Assembly (NCBI RefSeq): GCF_004004555.2
Contig: NZ_SACP01000006.1
Location: 62,001 to 126,000, forward strand
Length of the DNA: 64,000 nucleotides
DNA from: Methylobacterium oryzihabitans
Lineage (GTDB): Bacteria > Pseudomonadota > Alphaproteobacteria > Rhizobiales > Beijerinckiaceae
Direction of reading: 5' to 3'
The notes under the pieces are model-generated. The model saw only the letters and a program-made list of their open reading frames with translations, ran no database searches and was not told the DNA's origin. Positions 48,388 to 57,940 of this stretch are shown here, piece after piece. The stretch's first letter is position 1; every line of letters begins with the position of its first letter. A program made the position numbers and the translations under genes.

Positions 48388-48431
48388 CCGGCGGGTCAAA
48401 GCCCGCCGGCTCCGGCGGCCCCGGCCGCCGG
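48388..48431 (+). promoter_or_regulatory. two adjacent hairpins upstream of fmdA
   Basis: CCGGCGGG-TCAAAG-CCCGCCGG (48388-48409) and CCGGCGG-six bases-CCGCCGG (48412-48431) are perfect stems in the 94-base gap between the hydrolase and fmdA. They may mark an mRNA processing point or partial terminator that sets different levels of uptake and hydrolysis genes. Confidence 0.5.
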
Positions 48432-48464
48432 CTCAACACCCGCTCCATGGGGAAAGGGAAACGC

Positions 48465-49694
48465 ATGCCCGAGACGTTGATCAAGGTCGACCTGACGCAG
48501 TCGGCCTACGAGAACGACATGGTGCACAACCGCTGGCACCCGGACATCCCGATGGTCGCCTACGTGAAGCCCGGGCAGGACTTCATCGTCGAGACCTACG
48601 ACTGGACCGGCGGGTTCATCAAGAACAACGACTCGGCCGACGACGTGCGCGACATCGACCTGTCGATCGTGCACTTCCTCTCCGGCCCGATCGGCGTCGA
48701 GGGCGCCGAGCCGGGCGACCTGCTGGTGGTCGACCTCCTCGACATCGGCGCCAAGCCCGAGTCGCAGTGGGGCTTCAACGGCTTCTTCTCGAAGCAGAAC
48801 GGCGGCGGCTTCCTCACCGACCACTTCCCGCTGGCCCAGAAGTCGATCTGGGACTTCGAGGGGATGTTCACCAAGTCGCGCCACGTCCCGGGCGTGCGTT
48901 TCCCCGGCCTGATCCATCCCGGCCTGATCGGCTGCCTGCCCGACCCGAAGCTGCTGGCGACCTGGAACGAGCGCGAGACCGCGCTGATCGCCACCAACCC
49001 GACCCGGGTGCCGGGGCTGGCCAACCCGCCCTTCGGCCCGACCGCCCACATGGGCCGGCTGTCCGGCGACGCGAAGGACAAGGCGGCGGCGGAAGGCGCC
49101 CGCACCGTCCCGCCGCGCGAGCACGGCGGCAATTGCGACATCAAGGACCTGTCGCGCGGCTCGAAGATCTTCTTCCCGGTCTACGTGCCCGGCGCCGGCC
49201 TCTCGATGGGCGACCTGCATTTCAGCCAGGGCGACGGCGAGATCACCTTCTGCGGCGCGATCGAGATGGCCGGCTGGGTCCACCTCAAGGTCGAGGTCAT
49301 CAAGGACGGCATGGCGAAGTACGGGATCAAGAACCCGATCTTCAAGCCGTCGCCGATCGTCCCGCGCTTCGACGACCACCTCATCTTCGAGGGCATCTCG
49401 GTCGACGAGAGCGGGGGGCAGCACTACCTCGACGTGACGGTGGCGTACCGGCAGGCCTGCCTCAACGCGATCGAGTACCTGAAGAAGTTCGGCTATTCGG
49501 GCGCCCAGGCCTACTCGATCCTCGGCACCGCGCCGGTGCAGGGCCACATCTCGGGCGTCGTCGACGTGCCGAACGCCTGCGCGACCCTGTGGCTGCCGAC
49601 CGGCATCTTCGACTTCGACATCAACCCGAGCGCCGCCGGACCGACGCAGTACCTCGACGGCTCGGTCCAGATGCCGATCTCGCCGGACAAGTAG
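48465..49694 (+). CDS. fmdA: formamidase FmdA
   Basis: A 409-residue acetamidase/formamidase family enzyme that hydrolyses formamide to formate and ammonia. The start MPETLIKVDLTQSAYENDMVHNRWHPDIPMVAYVKPGQ, the SSESxGGNCD-type segment (VPPREHGGNCDIKDLSRGSKIFFPVYVPGAGLSMGDLHFSQGDGEI) and the C-terminus are those of FmdA of Methylophilus methylotrophus, which is of similar length. Formate would feed methylotrophic energy metabolism and ammonia would be assimilated. AAAGGG precedes ATG 48465. fmdB follows after one base. Confidence 0.95.
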   Translation: MPETLIKVDLTQSAYENDMVHNRWHPDIPMVAYVKPGQDFIVETYDWTGGFIKNNDSADDVRDIDLSIVHFLSGPIGVEGAEPGDLLVVDLLDIGAKPESQWGFNGFFSKQNGGGFLTDHFPLAQKSIWDFEGMFTKSRHVPGVRFPGLIHPGLIGCLPDPKLLATWNERETALIATNPTRVPGLANPPFGPTAHMGRLSGDAKDKAAAEGARTVPPREHGGNCDIKDLSRGSKIFFPVYVPGAGLSMGDLHFSQGDGEITFCGAIEMAGWVHLKVEVIKDGMAKYGIKNPIFKPSPIVPRFDDHLIFEGISVDESGGQHYLDVTVAYRQACLNAIEYLKKFGYSGAQAYSILGTAPVQGHISGVVDVPNACATLWLPTGIFDFDINPSAAGPTQYLDGSVQMPISPDK

Positions 49695-49695
49695 C

Positions 49696-50007
49696 ATGCC
49701 GGTCTACGACTATTCCTGCGAGACCTGCGGCCCGTTCACGGTGCTGCGCCCGATGGCGCAGTTCCGCGACCCGCACGATTGCCCGGATTGCGGCGGGCGT
49801 AGCGAGCGCGCCTTCCTCACCGCGCCGCGCCTGTCGGGCATGGATGCGGGGTTGAAGGCGGCCCACGCCACCAACGAGCGCAGCCGCCACGCGCCCAGGC
49901 GCAGCCACGGCGCCGGCTGCGGCTGCTGCGCGCCGAAGAAGACGGCCACGGCCCCCGCCGCCGCCAAGGGTTTTCCGGCGGCGCGGCCCTGGATGATCAG
50001 CCACTGA
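49696..50007 (+). CDS. fmdB: FmdB-family zinc-ribbon protein
   Basis: A 103-residue protein with the N-terminal FmdB zinc ribbon: MPVYDYSCETCGPFTVLRPM and DCPDCGGRSERAF supply two CxxC pairs. The C-terminal tail has a CGCC cluster (SHGAGCGCCAPKK). FmdB proteins are proposed regulators or accessory factors of amide use, without a proven mechanism. It starts one base after the fmdA stop. Confidence 0.92.
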   Translation: MPVYDYSCETCGPFTVLRPMAQFRDPHDCPDCGGRSERAFLTAPRLSGMDAGLKAAHATNERSRHAPRRSHGAGCGCCAPKKTATAPAAAKGFPAARPWMISH

Positions 50008-50017
50008 CGGGGCGTGT

Positions 50018-50045
50018 CTCCTCTCCCCGCTCGCGGGGAGAGGAG
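50018..50045. repeat. 12-bp hairpin related to the 60.6-kb element
   Basis: CTCCTCTCCCCG, loop CTCG, and its complement form a perfect stem 10 bases after the fmdB stop. The CTCTCCCCGCTCGCGGGGAGAG core recurs at 60575-60770. It could attenuate read-through to amiE. The rest of the 328-base gap 50008-50335 shows no convincing gene; a promoter for amiE is possible there but no clear box is seen. Confidence 0.7.
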
Positions 50046-50335
50046 GTTGGCCAATTCTGACCAGATCCAAATCGATCCCCCTTTCCCGGACGACTGCAAC
50101 GAAGTGGAAGGAGATCCGGGAACCAGCACGACAAGTCGCGAAGCGTCCGTCTTCAACGACGGTGCCGATGCACTGAGCCGCTTCGCGGCAGCGTCCTGTG
50201 CTGGATCCCGGGTCGCATTCCGCTGACGCTGCATGCGCCCGGGAGAAGGGCGGTCATCTCGGGACCGATGCCTCTCACCGCCCCTTCGCGCGTGGTGAGA
50301 CGACACGCCCCCACCCATCGACAGGGAGACACGCC

Positions 50336-51382
50336 ATGCATCACGGCGACATTTCCAGCAGCCACGACAGCGTCGGCGTCGCGGTGGTCAACTACAAGAT
50401 GCCGCGCCTGCACACCAAGGCCGAGGTCATCGCCAATTGCCACAAGATCGCCGAGATGGTGGTCGGCATGAAGGCCGGCCTGCCCGGCATGGACCTCGTG
50501 GTGTTCCCCGAATACTCGACCCACGGCATCATGTACGACGCCGCCGAGATGTACGACACCGCCTCGACCATCCCCGGCGAGGAGACCGCGATCTTCGCCG
50601 ACGCCTGCCGCAAGGCGAAGGTCTGGGGCGTCTTCTCGCTCACCGGCGAGCGCCACGAGGAGCACCCGCACAAGGCGCCCTACAACACCCTGATCCTGAT
50701 GAACGACCAGGGCGAGATCGTGCAGAAGTACCGCAAGATCATGCCGTGGGTACCGATCGAGGGCTGGTATCCGGGCGACTGCACCTACGTCTCGGACGGG
50801 CCCAAGGGCCTCAAGATCAGCCTCATCATCTGCGACGACGGGAATTATCCGGAGATCTGGCGCGACTGCGCGATGCGCGGGGCCGAGCTCATCATCCGCT
50901 GCCAGGGCTACATGTACCCGGCCAAGGAGCAGCAGATCCTGATGTCGAAGGCGATGGCCTTCGCCAACAACGTCTACGTGGCGGTCGCCAACGCGGCCGG
51001 CTTCGACGGCGTCTATACCTATTTCGGCCATTCGGCGCTGATCGGCTTCGACGGCCGCACGCTGGGCGAGTGCGGCGAGGAGGAGATGGGCATCCAGTAC
51101 GCCGCCCTGTCGAAGTTCCTCATCCGCGACGCGCGCCAGAACTGGCAGTCGGAGAACCACCTCTTCAAGCTGCTCCACCGCGGCTATACCGGCATGATCA
51201 ACTCGCGCGAGGAGCGTCACGGGCTATCCGCGTGCCCCTACGACTTCTATCGCCGCTGGATCGAGGATCCCGACGCCACCCGCGAGGCGGTGCGCGGCAT
51301 CACCCGCGCCACGGTCGGCACGCCGGAATGCCCGATCGAGGGCATCCCCCTCGTCGGCGAGGGCGAGGCGCCGCACCGGTAA
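50336..51382 (+). CDS. amiE: aliphatic amidase
   Basis: A 348-residue nitrilase-superfamily amidase. The catalytic residues fall at the classical numbers: Glu59 ([10 protein letters not shown]), Lys134 ([10 protein letters not shown]) and Cys166 ([16 protein letters not shown]). The start [20 protein letters not shown] is nearly that of Pseudomonas aeruginosa AmiE, which hydrolyses acetamide and propionamide; the formamidase AmiF is a close relative. Together with FmdA it would widen the amide range. GGGAG precedes ATG 50336. The AAA+ gene follows after 5 bases. Confidence 0.95.
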   Translation: MHHGDISSSHDSVGVAVVNYKMPRLHTKAEVIANCHKIAEMVVGMKAGLPGMDLVVFPEYSTHGIMYDAAEMYDTASTIPGEETAIFADACRKAKVWGVFSLTGERHEEHPHKAPYNTLILMNDQGEIVQKYRKIMPWVPIEGWYPGDCTYVSDGPKGLKISLIICDDGNYPEIWRDCAMRGAELIIRCQGYMYPAKEQQILMSKAMAFANNVYVAVANAAGFDGVYTYFGHSALIGFDGRTLGECGEEEMGIQYAALSKFLIRDARQNWQSENHLFKLLHRGYTGMINSREERHGLSACPYDFYRRWIEDPDATREAVRGITRATVGTPECPIEGIPLVGEGEAPHR

Positions 51383-51387
51383 CCGCG

Positions 51388-52185
51388 ATGCTGTCCGACT
51401 ATCGGATCCCGGCCGAGCCGTATTACCGCCCGGTCGGCGACGAGGTGGCGCTGTTCACGGCGGCCTGCGCCGCCCGGCTGCCGATGATCCTCAAGGGACC
51501 CACCGGCTGCGGCAAGACCCGGTTCCTGGAGCACATGGCGTGGCGGCTCGGCCGCCCGCTGGTCACGGTCGCCTGCCACGAGGACATGGGGGCGGCCGAT
51601 CTCGTCGGGCGCTGGCTGCTGGAGCCCGCCGGCACCGTCTGGCGGGACGGGCCGCTCACCCGCGCGGTGCGCCACGGCGCGATCTGCTACCTCGACGAGG
51701 TGGTGGAGGCGCGCCAGGACACCCTGGTGGCGATCCACCCGCTCACCGATTCCCGCCGCATGCTGCCCCTGGAGCGGACCGGCGAGGTCGTGCCGGCCCA
51801 TCCCGACTTCCTGCTCGTCGTCTCCTACAACCCCGGCTATCAGGCGTTGCAGAAGGACCTCAAGGAATCGACCAGGCAGCGCTTCGGCGCGCTCGCCTTC
51901 ACGTATCCGGAGCCCTCTGCCGAGGCCGAGATCGTCGCCCGCGAGGCGGGTTTGGACGAGGTTATGGCGATGCGGCTGGTGCGGGTCGGCACTGCGGCGC
52001 GGGCGCTGGTCGCCGAGGGACTGGCCGAGGGCGCCTCGACCCGGATGCTGGTCCATGCCGGCCGGCTGATCGCCGGCGGCGTCGGCTTCGCGCCGGCCTG
52101 CGCGCTCGCGGTGACGACCCCGCTCACCGACGACCCGGTGCTCCTCGACGCGCTGGCGGCGGCGGTGGCGGCCCAGGCGGCATGA
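51388..52185 (+). CDS. CbbQ/NirQ/NorQ-family AAA+ ATPase
   Basis: A 265-residue MoxR-type ATPase: Walker [10 protein letters not shown] (about residues 38-46), Walker [13 protein letters not shown], the CbbQ-type arginine/sensor stretch [23 protein letters not shown], and the C-terminal CbbQ_C region. Relatives act with a VWA partner to activate enzymes (CbbQ/CbbO on Rubisco, NorQ/NorD on nitric-oxide reductase). Following amiE, it occupies the position of the ATPase AmiB in the Pseudomonas ami operon. It overlaps the VWA gene as ATGA. Confidence 0.9.
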   Translation: MLSDYRIPAEPYYRPVGDEVALFTAACAARLPMILKGPTGCGKTRFLEHMAWRLGRPLVTVACHEDMGAADLVGRWLLEPAGTVWRDGPLTRAVRHGAICYLDEVVEARQDTLVAIHPLTDSRRMLPLERTGEVVPAHPDFLLVVSYNPGYQALQKDLKESTRQRFGALAFTYPEPSAEAEIVAREAGLDEVMAMRLVRVGTAARALVAEGLAEGASTRMLVHAGRLIAGGVGFAPACALAVTTPLTDDPVLLDALAAAVAAQAA

Positions 52186-53771
52186 CGGCGGGCGAGCGCC
52201 GGCGCACCGCGACCCTGCGGGCGCTGTGGGGCCTCGCCCTGCCGATCGCGACGCGGCCAAGCCCAGCGCCCGGCGATCCGCCGCAGCGGCCGGCCTTCGC
52301 CGAGACCGGGGTGACGCTGCCGCACGGCGACGCGCCGGCGCGGCGCGGCGACGACCGTCTCGCCGAGGCGAGCCTCGCCCATCTCGGCGCGCATCTGGTC
52401 CATGGCGGCGAACGGTTCGCGCCCGGGTCGCTCAAGCCGGCGCAGGTGGCGCTGGTCTCGCTGATCGAGGATGCCCGGGTCGAGGCCCTGGCCCTGCGCG
52501 AGCGGCCCGGCCTGCTCCATCTCTGGCGCCCGTTCCACAAGGCCGGTCCGGACGATGCCCGCACGGCGACCGGGCTGATGGCCCGCCTCGCCCGCGCGCT
52601 GCTCGACGGCGACCACGACGACCCCGACCCGTTCGTGCGCAAGGGCGTCGCGCTGTTCCGGGCCGACCGGGCGGCCTGGACCGACCCGGCCCTGAGCCGG
52701 CGGATCGGTGACCGGCTCGGCAACGATCTCGGCCAGATGCGGCTGCCGTTCAGCTCGCGCTCCTACACCGTCGAGCCGGCGTATCGCGACGACCATTCCG
52801 GCCTGTGGCAGGCCGACGAGGCCGGCGTGGCGCCGCGCGCGGAGCCCGCACCCGGCGACGCCCCGGCGCAGGGCGTCGCCGCCGGACCCGCCGTCGAGGC
52901 CGCGCCTGAGCCCGGCCGGGTCTGGCTCTACCCGGAATGGGACCACCGCATCGGTTGCGCCCGGCCGGATTTCGTCACCCTGCGCGAGGAGGCGGTGGCG
53001 GCGGGAAGGGGGGCGCAGGCGCCCGGCGACCCGGCGCTCGCGGCGGCGCTGCGCGCCGTGCAGCCGCGGCGGCTGGTCCGGCTGCGGCGCCGGATCGACG
53101 GCGACGACCTCGACCTCGCGGCCGCCCTCGACGCGGCCATCCATCTGCGCGCCCGCCTCGCGCCGGATCCGCGGGTCTACGTCGGCGCCCGGCGCCGGGC
53201 CGACGCGGCACCGGTGCTGCTGCTGGTCGACGCCTCGCAATCGACCGCCGATCCGGTGCCGGGGGAGGGGATCCGCGTCCTCGACGCCGAGCGGATCGCC
53301 GCCGCGAACCTCGCCCGGGCGCTCGACGCGGCCGGCATCCCGTTCGCCGTGCGGTCGTTCCGCTCCGCCGGGCGGCGCGACGCCCGGATCGGGCGGATCA
53401 AGGACTGGCACGAGCCGCCGGCGCTCGCGGTCGCGCGCCTCGCCGGGCTGCGGCCCGGCCTCTCGACCCGCCTCGGCGTCGCCTTGCGCCATGCCGGGCG
53501 GGCGTTTCCCGCCGGCGAGCCGGGCACGCTGCTGGTGCTGACCGACGGCGAGCCGGCCGACATCGACGTCTACGATCCGGCCTATCTGGTGGAGGATGCG
53601 CGGGCGGCCCGCCGCGCGCTCGCGGCGCGGGGCCTCGCGGTCTACGGCATCGGCCTGACGCACGGCGCCGGCGCCAGCCTCGCCCGCATCTTCGGGCGCG
53701 GCCGCTTCGTCACCCTGCGCGATCCGGGGCGGCTGTCGCGGCACCTCGCCCGGCTGGCGGGCGCGGCGTGA
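52182..53771 (+). CDS. VWA-domain protein, NorD/CbbO-like partner of the AAA+ ATPase
   Basis: A 529-residue cytosolic protein. The N-terminal half is helical ([37 protein letters not shown]), a variable Pro/Ala-rich linker lies at about 215-245, and the C-terminal part is a von Willebrand A domain with MIDAS motif [10 protein letters not shown] and later [12 protein letters not shown]. The layout is that of NorD and CbbO. ATG 52182 overlaps the upstream TGA, so the two are made together. Likely client: an amidase or formamidase of this operon; that is inference. Confidence 0.88.
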   Translation: MTAGERRRTATLRALWGLALPIATRPSPAPGDPPQRPAFAETGVTLPHGDAPARRGDDRLAEASLAHLGAHLVHGGERFAPGSLKPAQVALVSLIEDARVEALALRERPGLLHLWRPFHKAGPDDARTATGLMARLARALLDGDHDDPDPFVRKGVALFRADRAAWTDPALSRRIGDRLGNDLGQMRLPFSSRSYTVEPAYRDDHSGLWQADEAGVAPRAEPAPGDAPAQGVAAGPAVEAAPEPGRVWLYPEWDHRIGCARPDFVTLREEAVAAGRGAQAPGDPALAAALRAVQPRRLVRLRRRIDGDDLDLAAALDAAIHLRARLAPDPRVYVGARRRADAAPVLLLVDASQSTADPVPGEGIRVLDAERIAAANLARALDAAGIPFAVRSFRSAGRRDARIGRIKDWHEPPALAVARLAGLRPGLSTRLGVALRHAGRAFPAGEPGTLLVLTDGEPADIDVYDPAYLVEDARAARRALAARGLAVYGIGLTHGAGASLARIFGRGRFVTLRDPGRLSRHLARLAGAA

Positions 53772-53774
53772 GGA

Positions 53775-54008
53775 TCAGCCGGTATAGACCATCGCGGTCA
53801 CCGGCGTCGCGCGCACGCGGCCGGTATGCGACATCGACCAGATCGCCCAGGCGGCGAGCCCGGTGCAGGAGAGCAGGAACAGCCCGCGGGCGTAGCGGCC
53901 ATGGTGAATGTCGCGCACGGCGTAGACCGGGATCAGCGCCACCTTGGCGGCGTTGCGAAGGGCGAGAACCAGAATGATCGCCAGGAAGGCGGAGATGGCT
54001 CCGAGCAT
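53775..54008 (-). CDS. small two-helix membrane protein
   Basis: A 77-residue product with two hydrophobic segments (MLGAISAFLAIILVLALRNA; GLFLLSCTGLAAWAIWSM) separated by a basic loop (VYAVRDIHHGRYAR). No family is recognised and no good ribosome site is seen before ATG 54008, so the start is uncertain. It converges on the VWA gene with a 3-base gap. Confidence 0.6.
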   Translation of the reverse strand: MLGAISAFLAIILVLALRNAAKVALIPVYAVRDIHHGRYARGLFLLSCTGLAAWAIWSMSHTGRVRATPVTAMVYTG

Positions 54009-54152
54009 GGTTGATGGCCCGTTCGTTTGATGCGCCAGCTTCACACTAGATCCGTATCGCGGCGAAACAAAGTCTCGCTTGGCGACGGAACGGTGGATCG
54101 CCTGCCGGCGACCATGCGGCCGCAATGGTTAACGAAATGCTGAGTCGGGCCC

Positions 54153-55085
54153 TCAATAGCCCCGCATCCGGTCAACCGCGTGGGGGATCGGGCGTCCGGC
54201 CTCCAGGGCCTCGGCGGTCGCGGCGACCGCCGCCGCGACGGCGGCGTCGCTGGCGTCGCAGGCCTCGTGCGGCGTGACGGCGATCCGCGGATGGCGCCAG
54301 AACGGATGCCCGGCGTCGAGCGGCTCGCGGGCGAACACGTCGAGGGCGGCGCCGGCCAGCGTGCCGTCGTCGAGGGCGGCGAGCAGGTCGGCCTCCACCA
54401 GTTGCGGCCCGCGCCCGACATGGATCAGGAACGCTCCGGGGCGCAGGCGGCGCAGCCGCGCGGCGTCGAGGAGGCCGGTGGTCTCCGGCGTCAGTGGCAG
54501 CAGGTTCACCAGCACCTCGGTGCGGGCGAGCAGCGCCGCCAGCCCGTCGGCGCCGTGGTGGCGGGCGAGGCCGGGCTCGTCGGCGCCGGGGCTGCGGCTC
54601 CAGGCCGCGACGGGAAAGCCGAGCGCCGCGATGTCGGCCGCCACCTGCCGGCCGATCCGGCCGTAGCCGAGGATCCCGACCGGCACCTCGGCGGCGGCGC
54701 GCTGGCCGAGGCGCTGCCAGCGCCCGGCGCGCTGGTTCTCCGCGTAGGCGGAAAAGCGGCGCTGGTGGCCGATGAGGTGCCACAGCACGAAGTGCGACAT
54801 CGCCCGCGCCTGATCGGGGTCGACCACCCGCACCACCGCGACGGACTCCGGCAGGCCCGGGCAGGCGAGGAGGTTGTCGGCCCCGGCCCCGATCGAGCAG
54901 ATCGCCGCGAGGTTCGGGTAGCGGGCGAAGGCGTCCTGCGGCGGGTTCCAGCCGAGGGCGAGCCGCACGTCGTCCGGGTGCTCCGCCGGGTGGTCGACGA
55001 TCTCGACCCGGTCGGCGACGGCCGCCAGGGCGGGCCCGAACAGGGCGCGCAGGTCGAGGGTGTCGCTGAGGAGGACGCAGCGCAT
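54153..55085 (-). CDS. D-2-hydroxyacid dehydrogenase, GhrA-like
   Basis: A 310-residue NAD(P)-dependent dehydrogenase. The nucleotide fold motif VGILGYGRIGRQVAADIAALG, the catalytic Arg in HVGRGPQLVEADLL, the Glu in VFAREPLDAGHPFWRHP and the His in ITPHEACD-like AVTPHEACDA match GhrA (glyoxylate/hydroxypyruvate reductase A). It probably reduces a 2-oxo acid. Last gene of the minus-strand ABC cluster, after a repeat element. Confidence 0.9.
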   Translation of the reverse strand: MRCVLLSDTLDLRALFGPALAAVADRVEIVDHPAEHPDDVRLALGWNPPQDAFARYPNLAAICSIGAGADNLLACPGLPESVAVVRVVDPDQARAMSHFVLWHLIGHQRRFSAYAENQRAGRWQRLGQRAAAEVPVGILGYGRIGRQVAADIAALGFPVAAWSRSPGADEPGLARHHGADGLAALLARTEVLVNLLPLTPETTGLLDAARLRRLRPGAFLIHVGRGPQLVEADLLAALDDGTLAGAALDVFAREPLDAGHPFWRHPRIAVTPHEACDASDAAVAAAVAATAEALEAGRPIPHAVDRMRGY

Positions 55086-55130
55086 GGGCGGGGGCTCGGG
55101 GTTGGGGGCAGGATCTGGCGCGCGGGCAGG

Positions 55131-55446
55131 AACCCTCCCCCCTCTGCGCAGGGCTGCCCGGGAAAAGGAGGCGCGCCTCCCCTCTCCCGAGTGGGAGAGG
55201 GGTCGGGGGTGAGGGTGGAGACGGTTCAGAAGAAAGCGCAAAGGGTCGAGCTGCGCAGCTCGATGCTCGGTGCAACTTACGGAACCCGAGCCACCCTCAC
55301 CCCTACCCCTCTCCCACTCGGGAGAGGGGATCCCGCGTTTGATTTTGAAAGGGATTTTCTCCGGACAGCCGTGCCGCCCGCGAGGAGGGGGGAACCCAGC
55401 GCCCATTTCTTCCGCCGGACAGCCCTGTCGCAGAGGGGGGAGGGTT
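55131..55446. repeat. 316-bp inverted-repeat element
   Basis: The two ends are inverted copies starting AACCCTCCCCCCTCTGCG, and each half continues with a similar module (CAGGGCTG..CCGG) and then CCCCTCTCCCGAGTGGGAGA followed by GGGGT and GAGGGTGG. The halves are about 100-150 bases and diverged, joined by a 70-base centre with a small AGCTGCGCAGCT palindrome. Same terminal sequence as the element at 43491. It fills the gap between the ABC ATPase gene and the dehydrogenase gene. Confidence 0.8.
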
Positions 55447-55458
55447 GGAGCCAGTGCG

Positions 55459-57081
55459 TCACGCCGCCGCCCGGGTCCGCCCGGGCACCGCGTCGAGGAG
55501 CGCCCTCGTGTAGGGATGCTCCGGGTTGGCGAACAGCGCGCCGGCCGGCTTCAGCTCGACGATCTCGCCCCGGCGCATCACCGCGATCCGGTCGCAGATC
55601 TGCGCCGCCACCCGCAGGTCGTGGGTGATGAACAGCATCGACAGGCCGAGGCGCTGCTTCAGGTCCTCCAGCAGCGCCAGGACCTGCGCCTGAACCGACA
55701 CGTCGAGCGCCGAGACCGCCTCGTCGGCGACGAGGATCTTCGGCTCCAGCGCCAGCGCCCGGGCGATGCCGACGCGCTGGCGCTGGCCGCCGGAGAATTC
55801 GTGCGGGAAGCGCTCCATCGCGGAGGGATCGAGCCCGACGAGGCGGAGCAGGTCGCGCGCCCGCGCCTCGGCCTCGGAGCGCGGCACCCCGTGCGCCACT
55901 GGCCCGTCGGCGATGATCTGGCCGACCCGGCGGCGCGGGTTGAGCGAGGCGAACGGGTCCTGGAACACCATCTGGATCCGGCTGCGGGCGCGGCGCAGGG
56001 CCTCGCCGGAGAGCCGGGTGAGGTCGTCGTCGCCGAGCATCACCGCGCCGCGGTCGGGCTCGATCAGCCGCATCACCAGCCGGGCGACCGAGGACTTGCC
56101 CGAGCCGGACTCGCCCACCAGCCCCACCGTCTCGCCCTGGTGGATCGCGAAGGCGACGTCGCGGGCCGCCTCGACCCGGCGCGGCTTGCGCCACAGCCCG
56201 CCGCCCGTCGAGTAGGTCTTGCACAGGCCCGCCACCTCGACGGCCTTGGGGCCGGAGCGCGGCTCGCGCCGGGGCGGGTCCATGCTCGGCACGGCGGCGA
56301 GCAGGGTGCGGGTGTAGTCCTCCCGCGGACGGCCGAGCACCGCCTCGGCCGGGCCCTCCTCGACCACGCGGCCATGGCGCAGCACCAGCACCCGGTCGGC
56401 GATGTCGGCGACCACGCCGAAATCGTGGGTGATGAACAGCACCGCCATGTTGCGGCGGCGCTGCAGGCCGCGGATCAGGTCGAGGATCTGCGCCTGGGTG
56501 GTCACGTCGAGGGCCGTCGTCGGCTCGTCGGCCACCAGCACGGCGGGTTCGAGGGCGAGCGCCATCGCGATCATCGCCCGCTGGCGCTGGCCGCCGGAGA
56601 GCTGGTGCGGGTAGGAGCGCACGATCCGCTCCGGCTCCGGCAGCCCGACCTCGCCGGCGAGCGCCACGGCGCGGGCGCGGCGCTCCCGCGGGGTCAGCAG
56701 GCCGTGGGCCTCGAACATCTCGGCCATCTGGTCGCCGATCCGCATCAGCGGATTGAGCGCCGTCATCGGCTCCTGGAACACCATCGCGATCCGCCGGCCG
56801 CGGGTGTCGCGCCAGCCGGCCTCGTCCTGGGCGAGCAGGTCGGCGCCGTCGAGGCGGATCTCGCCGCCGGACGGTTTCACCGCCTTCGGCAGCAGGCCCA
56901 TCAGGGCGTGGGCGCACATCGACTTGCCGGAGCCGGACTCGCCGACGAGGCACAGGATCTCGCCGGCGACGAGATCGAACGACACGCCGTCGACCGCGTG
57001 CGCCCGGTCGCCGCCGGCCGGCAGCGCGAGGCGAAGGTCGCGGACCGAGACGACGGTCCGGCGCGGAGTGCGGGCGTCCAT
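55459..57081 (-). CDS. fused double ATPase of a dipeptide/nickel-type ABC importer
   Basis: A 540-residue protein with two complete ABC domains in tandem (about 1-260 and 275-540), as in GsiA and YejF. Each has Walker A GESGSGKS, a signature (LSGGQRQRAMIAMAL; FSGGQRQRVGIARAL) and Walker B (VLVADEPTTALDVT; ILVADEAVSALDVS; the second has Ala in place of Pro). The second domain contains the oligopeptide-binding LFANPEHPYTRALL tail. Powers the two permeases upstream. Confidence 0.93.
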   Translation of the reverse strand: MDARTPRRTVVSVRDLRLALPAGGDRAHAVDGVSFDLVAGEILCLVGESGSGKSMCAHALMGLLPKAVKPSGGEIRLDGADLLAQDEAGWRDTRGRRIAMVFQEPMTALNPLMRIGDQMAEMFEAHGLLTPRERRARAVALAGEVGLPEPERIVRSYPHQLSGGQRQRAMIAMALALEPAVLVADEPTTALDVTTQAQILDLIRGLQRRRNMAVLFITHDFGVVADIADRVLVLRHGRVVEEGPAEAVLGRPREDYTRTLLAAVPSMDPPRREPRSGPKAVEVAGLCKTYSTGGGLWRKPRRVEAARDVAFAIHQGETVGLVGESGSGKSSVARLVMRLIEPDRGAVMLGDDDLTRLSGEALRRARSRIQMVFQDPFASLNPRRRVGQIIADGPVAHGVPRSEAEARARDLLRLVGLDPSAMERFPHEFSGGQRQRVGIARALALEPKILVADEAVSALDVSVQAQVLALLEDLKQRLGLSMLFITHDLRVAAQICDRIAVMRRGEIVELKPAGALFANPEHPYTRALLDAVPGRTRAAA

Positions 57082-57082
57082 C

Positions 57083-57940
57083 TCAGCGGTCCCCCCGGGA
57101 CAGGCGCGGGTTGAGGGCGTCGTTCAGGCCCTCGCCGATCAGGTTGAGGGCGAGCACGGTGAGCAGGATCACGAGGCCCGGAAACGTGCTGATCCACCAT
57201 GCCTGCCGGATCGCCGTGCGGCCGGCCCCGACCATGAAGCCCCACGACATCCGGTTGGGATCGCCGAGCCCGAGGAAGGACAGCGAGGATTCGAGCAGGA
57301 TCGCGGTCGCGACCATCAGCGAGGCCAGCACGACGATCGGCGACAGGGTGTTGGGCAGGATCTCCCGGCGCAGGATGGTGAAGGTGGTCTGGCCGGTCAC
57401 CACCGCCGCCTGGACGTATTCCCGCGAGCGCAGGGACAGCACCTCGCCGCGCACCAGCCGGGTCACCGGCGGCCAGCTCACCAGCGCGATGGCGAGGATC
57501 AGCGACGACAGCGACGGCTGCAGGATCGCCACCAGCACGATGGCGAGGGCAAAGCTCGGCACGGTCTGGAACAGCTCGGTGAAGCGCATCAGCCCGTCGT
57601 CGACCCGGCCGCCGAAATAGCCGGCGAGCGCCCCGAGCGGCACGCCGATGACGAGGGCGGCCAGCGTCGAGACGAGGCCGACGAGGAGCGAGACGCCCGC
57701 CCCGTGCATCAGCCCGGCGGCGATGTCGCGCCCCAGCGCGTCGGTGCCGAGGGGGAAGCGGTCGAGGGTGAAGGGCGGCATGAACGGCCGCTGCACCATC
57801 CGCCACGGCGAGGTCGGGTAGAGGATCGGCGCCAGGATCGCCGCCGCCACCACGGCGAGCAGGATGACGAGGCCGATCACCGCGCCGGGATGGCGCAGGA
57901 AGGCCGCGAGGGCGCCGCGGCGGCGCGGGGGGGCGCTCAT
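57083..57940 (-). CDS. dipeptide/nickel-type ABC permease, DppC family
   Basis: A 285-residue permease with the cytosolic start RRRGALAAFLRHPGAVIGLV, the LGTDALGRDIAAGLMHGAGVSL motif typical of DppC/OppC, and the EAA-type loop REYVQAAVVTGQTTFTILRREILPNTLSPI. About six helices. ATG 57940 overlaps the stop of the DppB-type gene. Confidence 0.92.
   Translation of the reverse strand: MSAPPRRRGALAAFLRHPGAVIGLVILLAVVAAAILAPILYPTSPWRMVQRPFMPPFTLDRFPLGTDALGRDIAAGLMHGAGVSLLVGLVSTLAALVIGVPLGALAGYFGGRVDDGLMRFTELFQTVPSFALAIVLVAILQPSLSSLILAIALVSWPPVTRLVRGEVLSLRSREYVQAAVVTGQTTFTILRREILPNTLSPIVVLASLMVATAILLESSLSFLGLGDPNRMSWGFMVGAGRTAIRQAWWISTFPGLVILLTVLALNLIGEGLNDALNPRLSRGDR

Noticed and set aside
50014..50226. 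A 70-codon frame in the fmdB-amiE gap
   Set aside because: It begins inside a 12-bp hairpin, has no ribosome site and no recognisable product.
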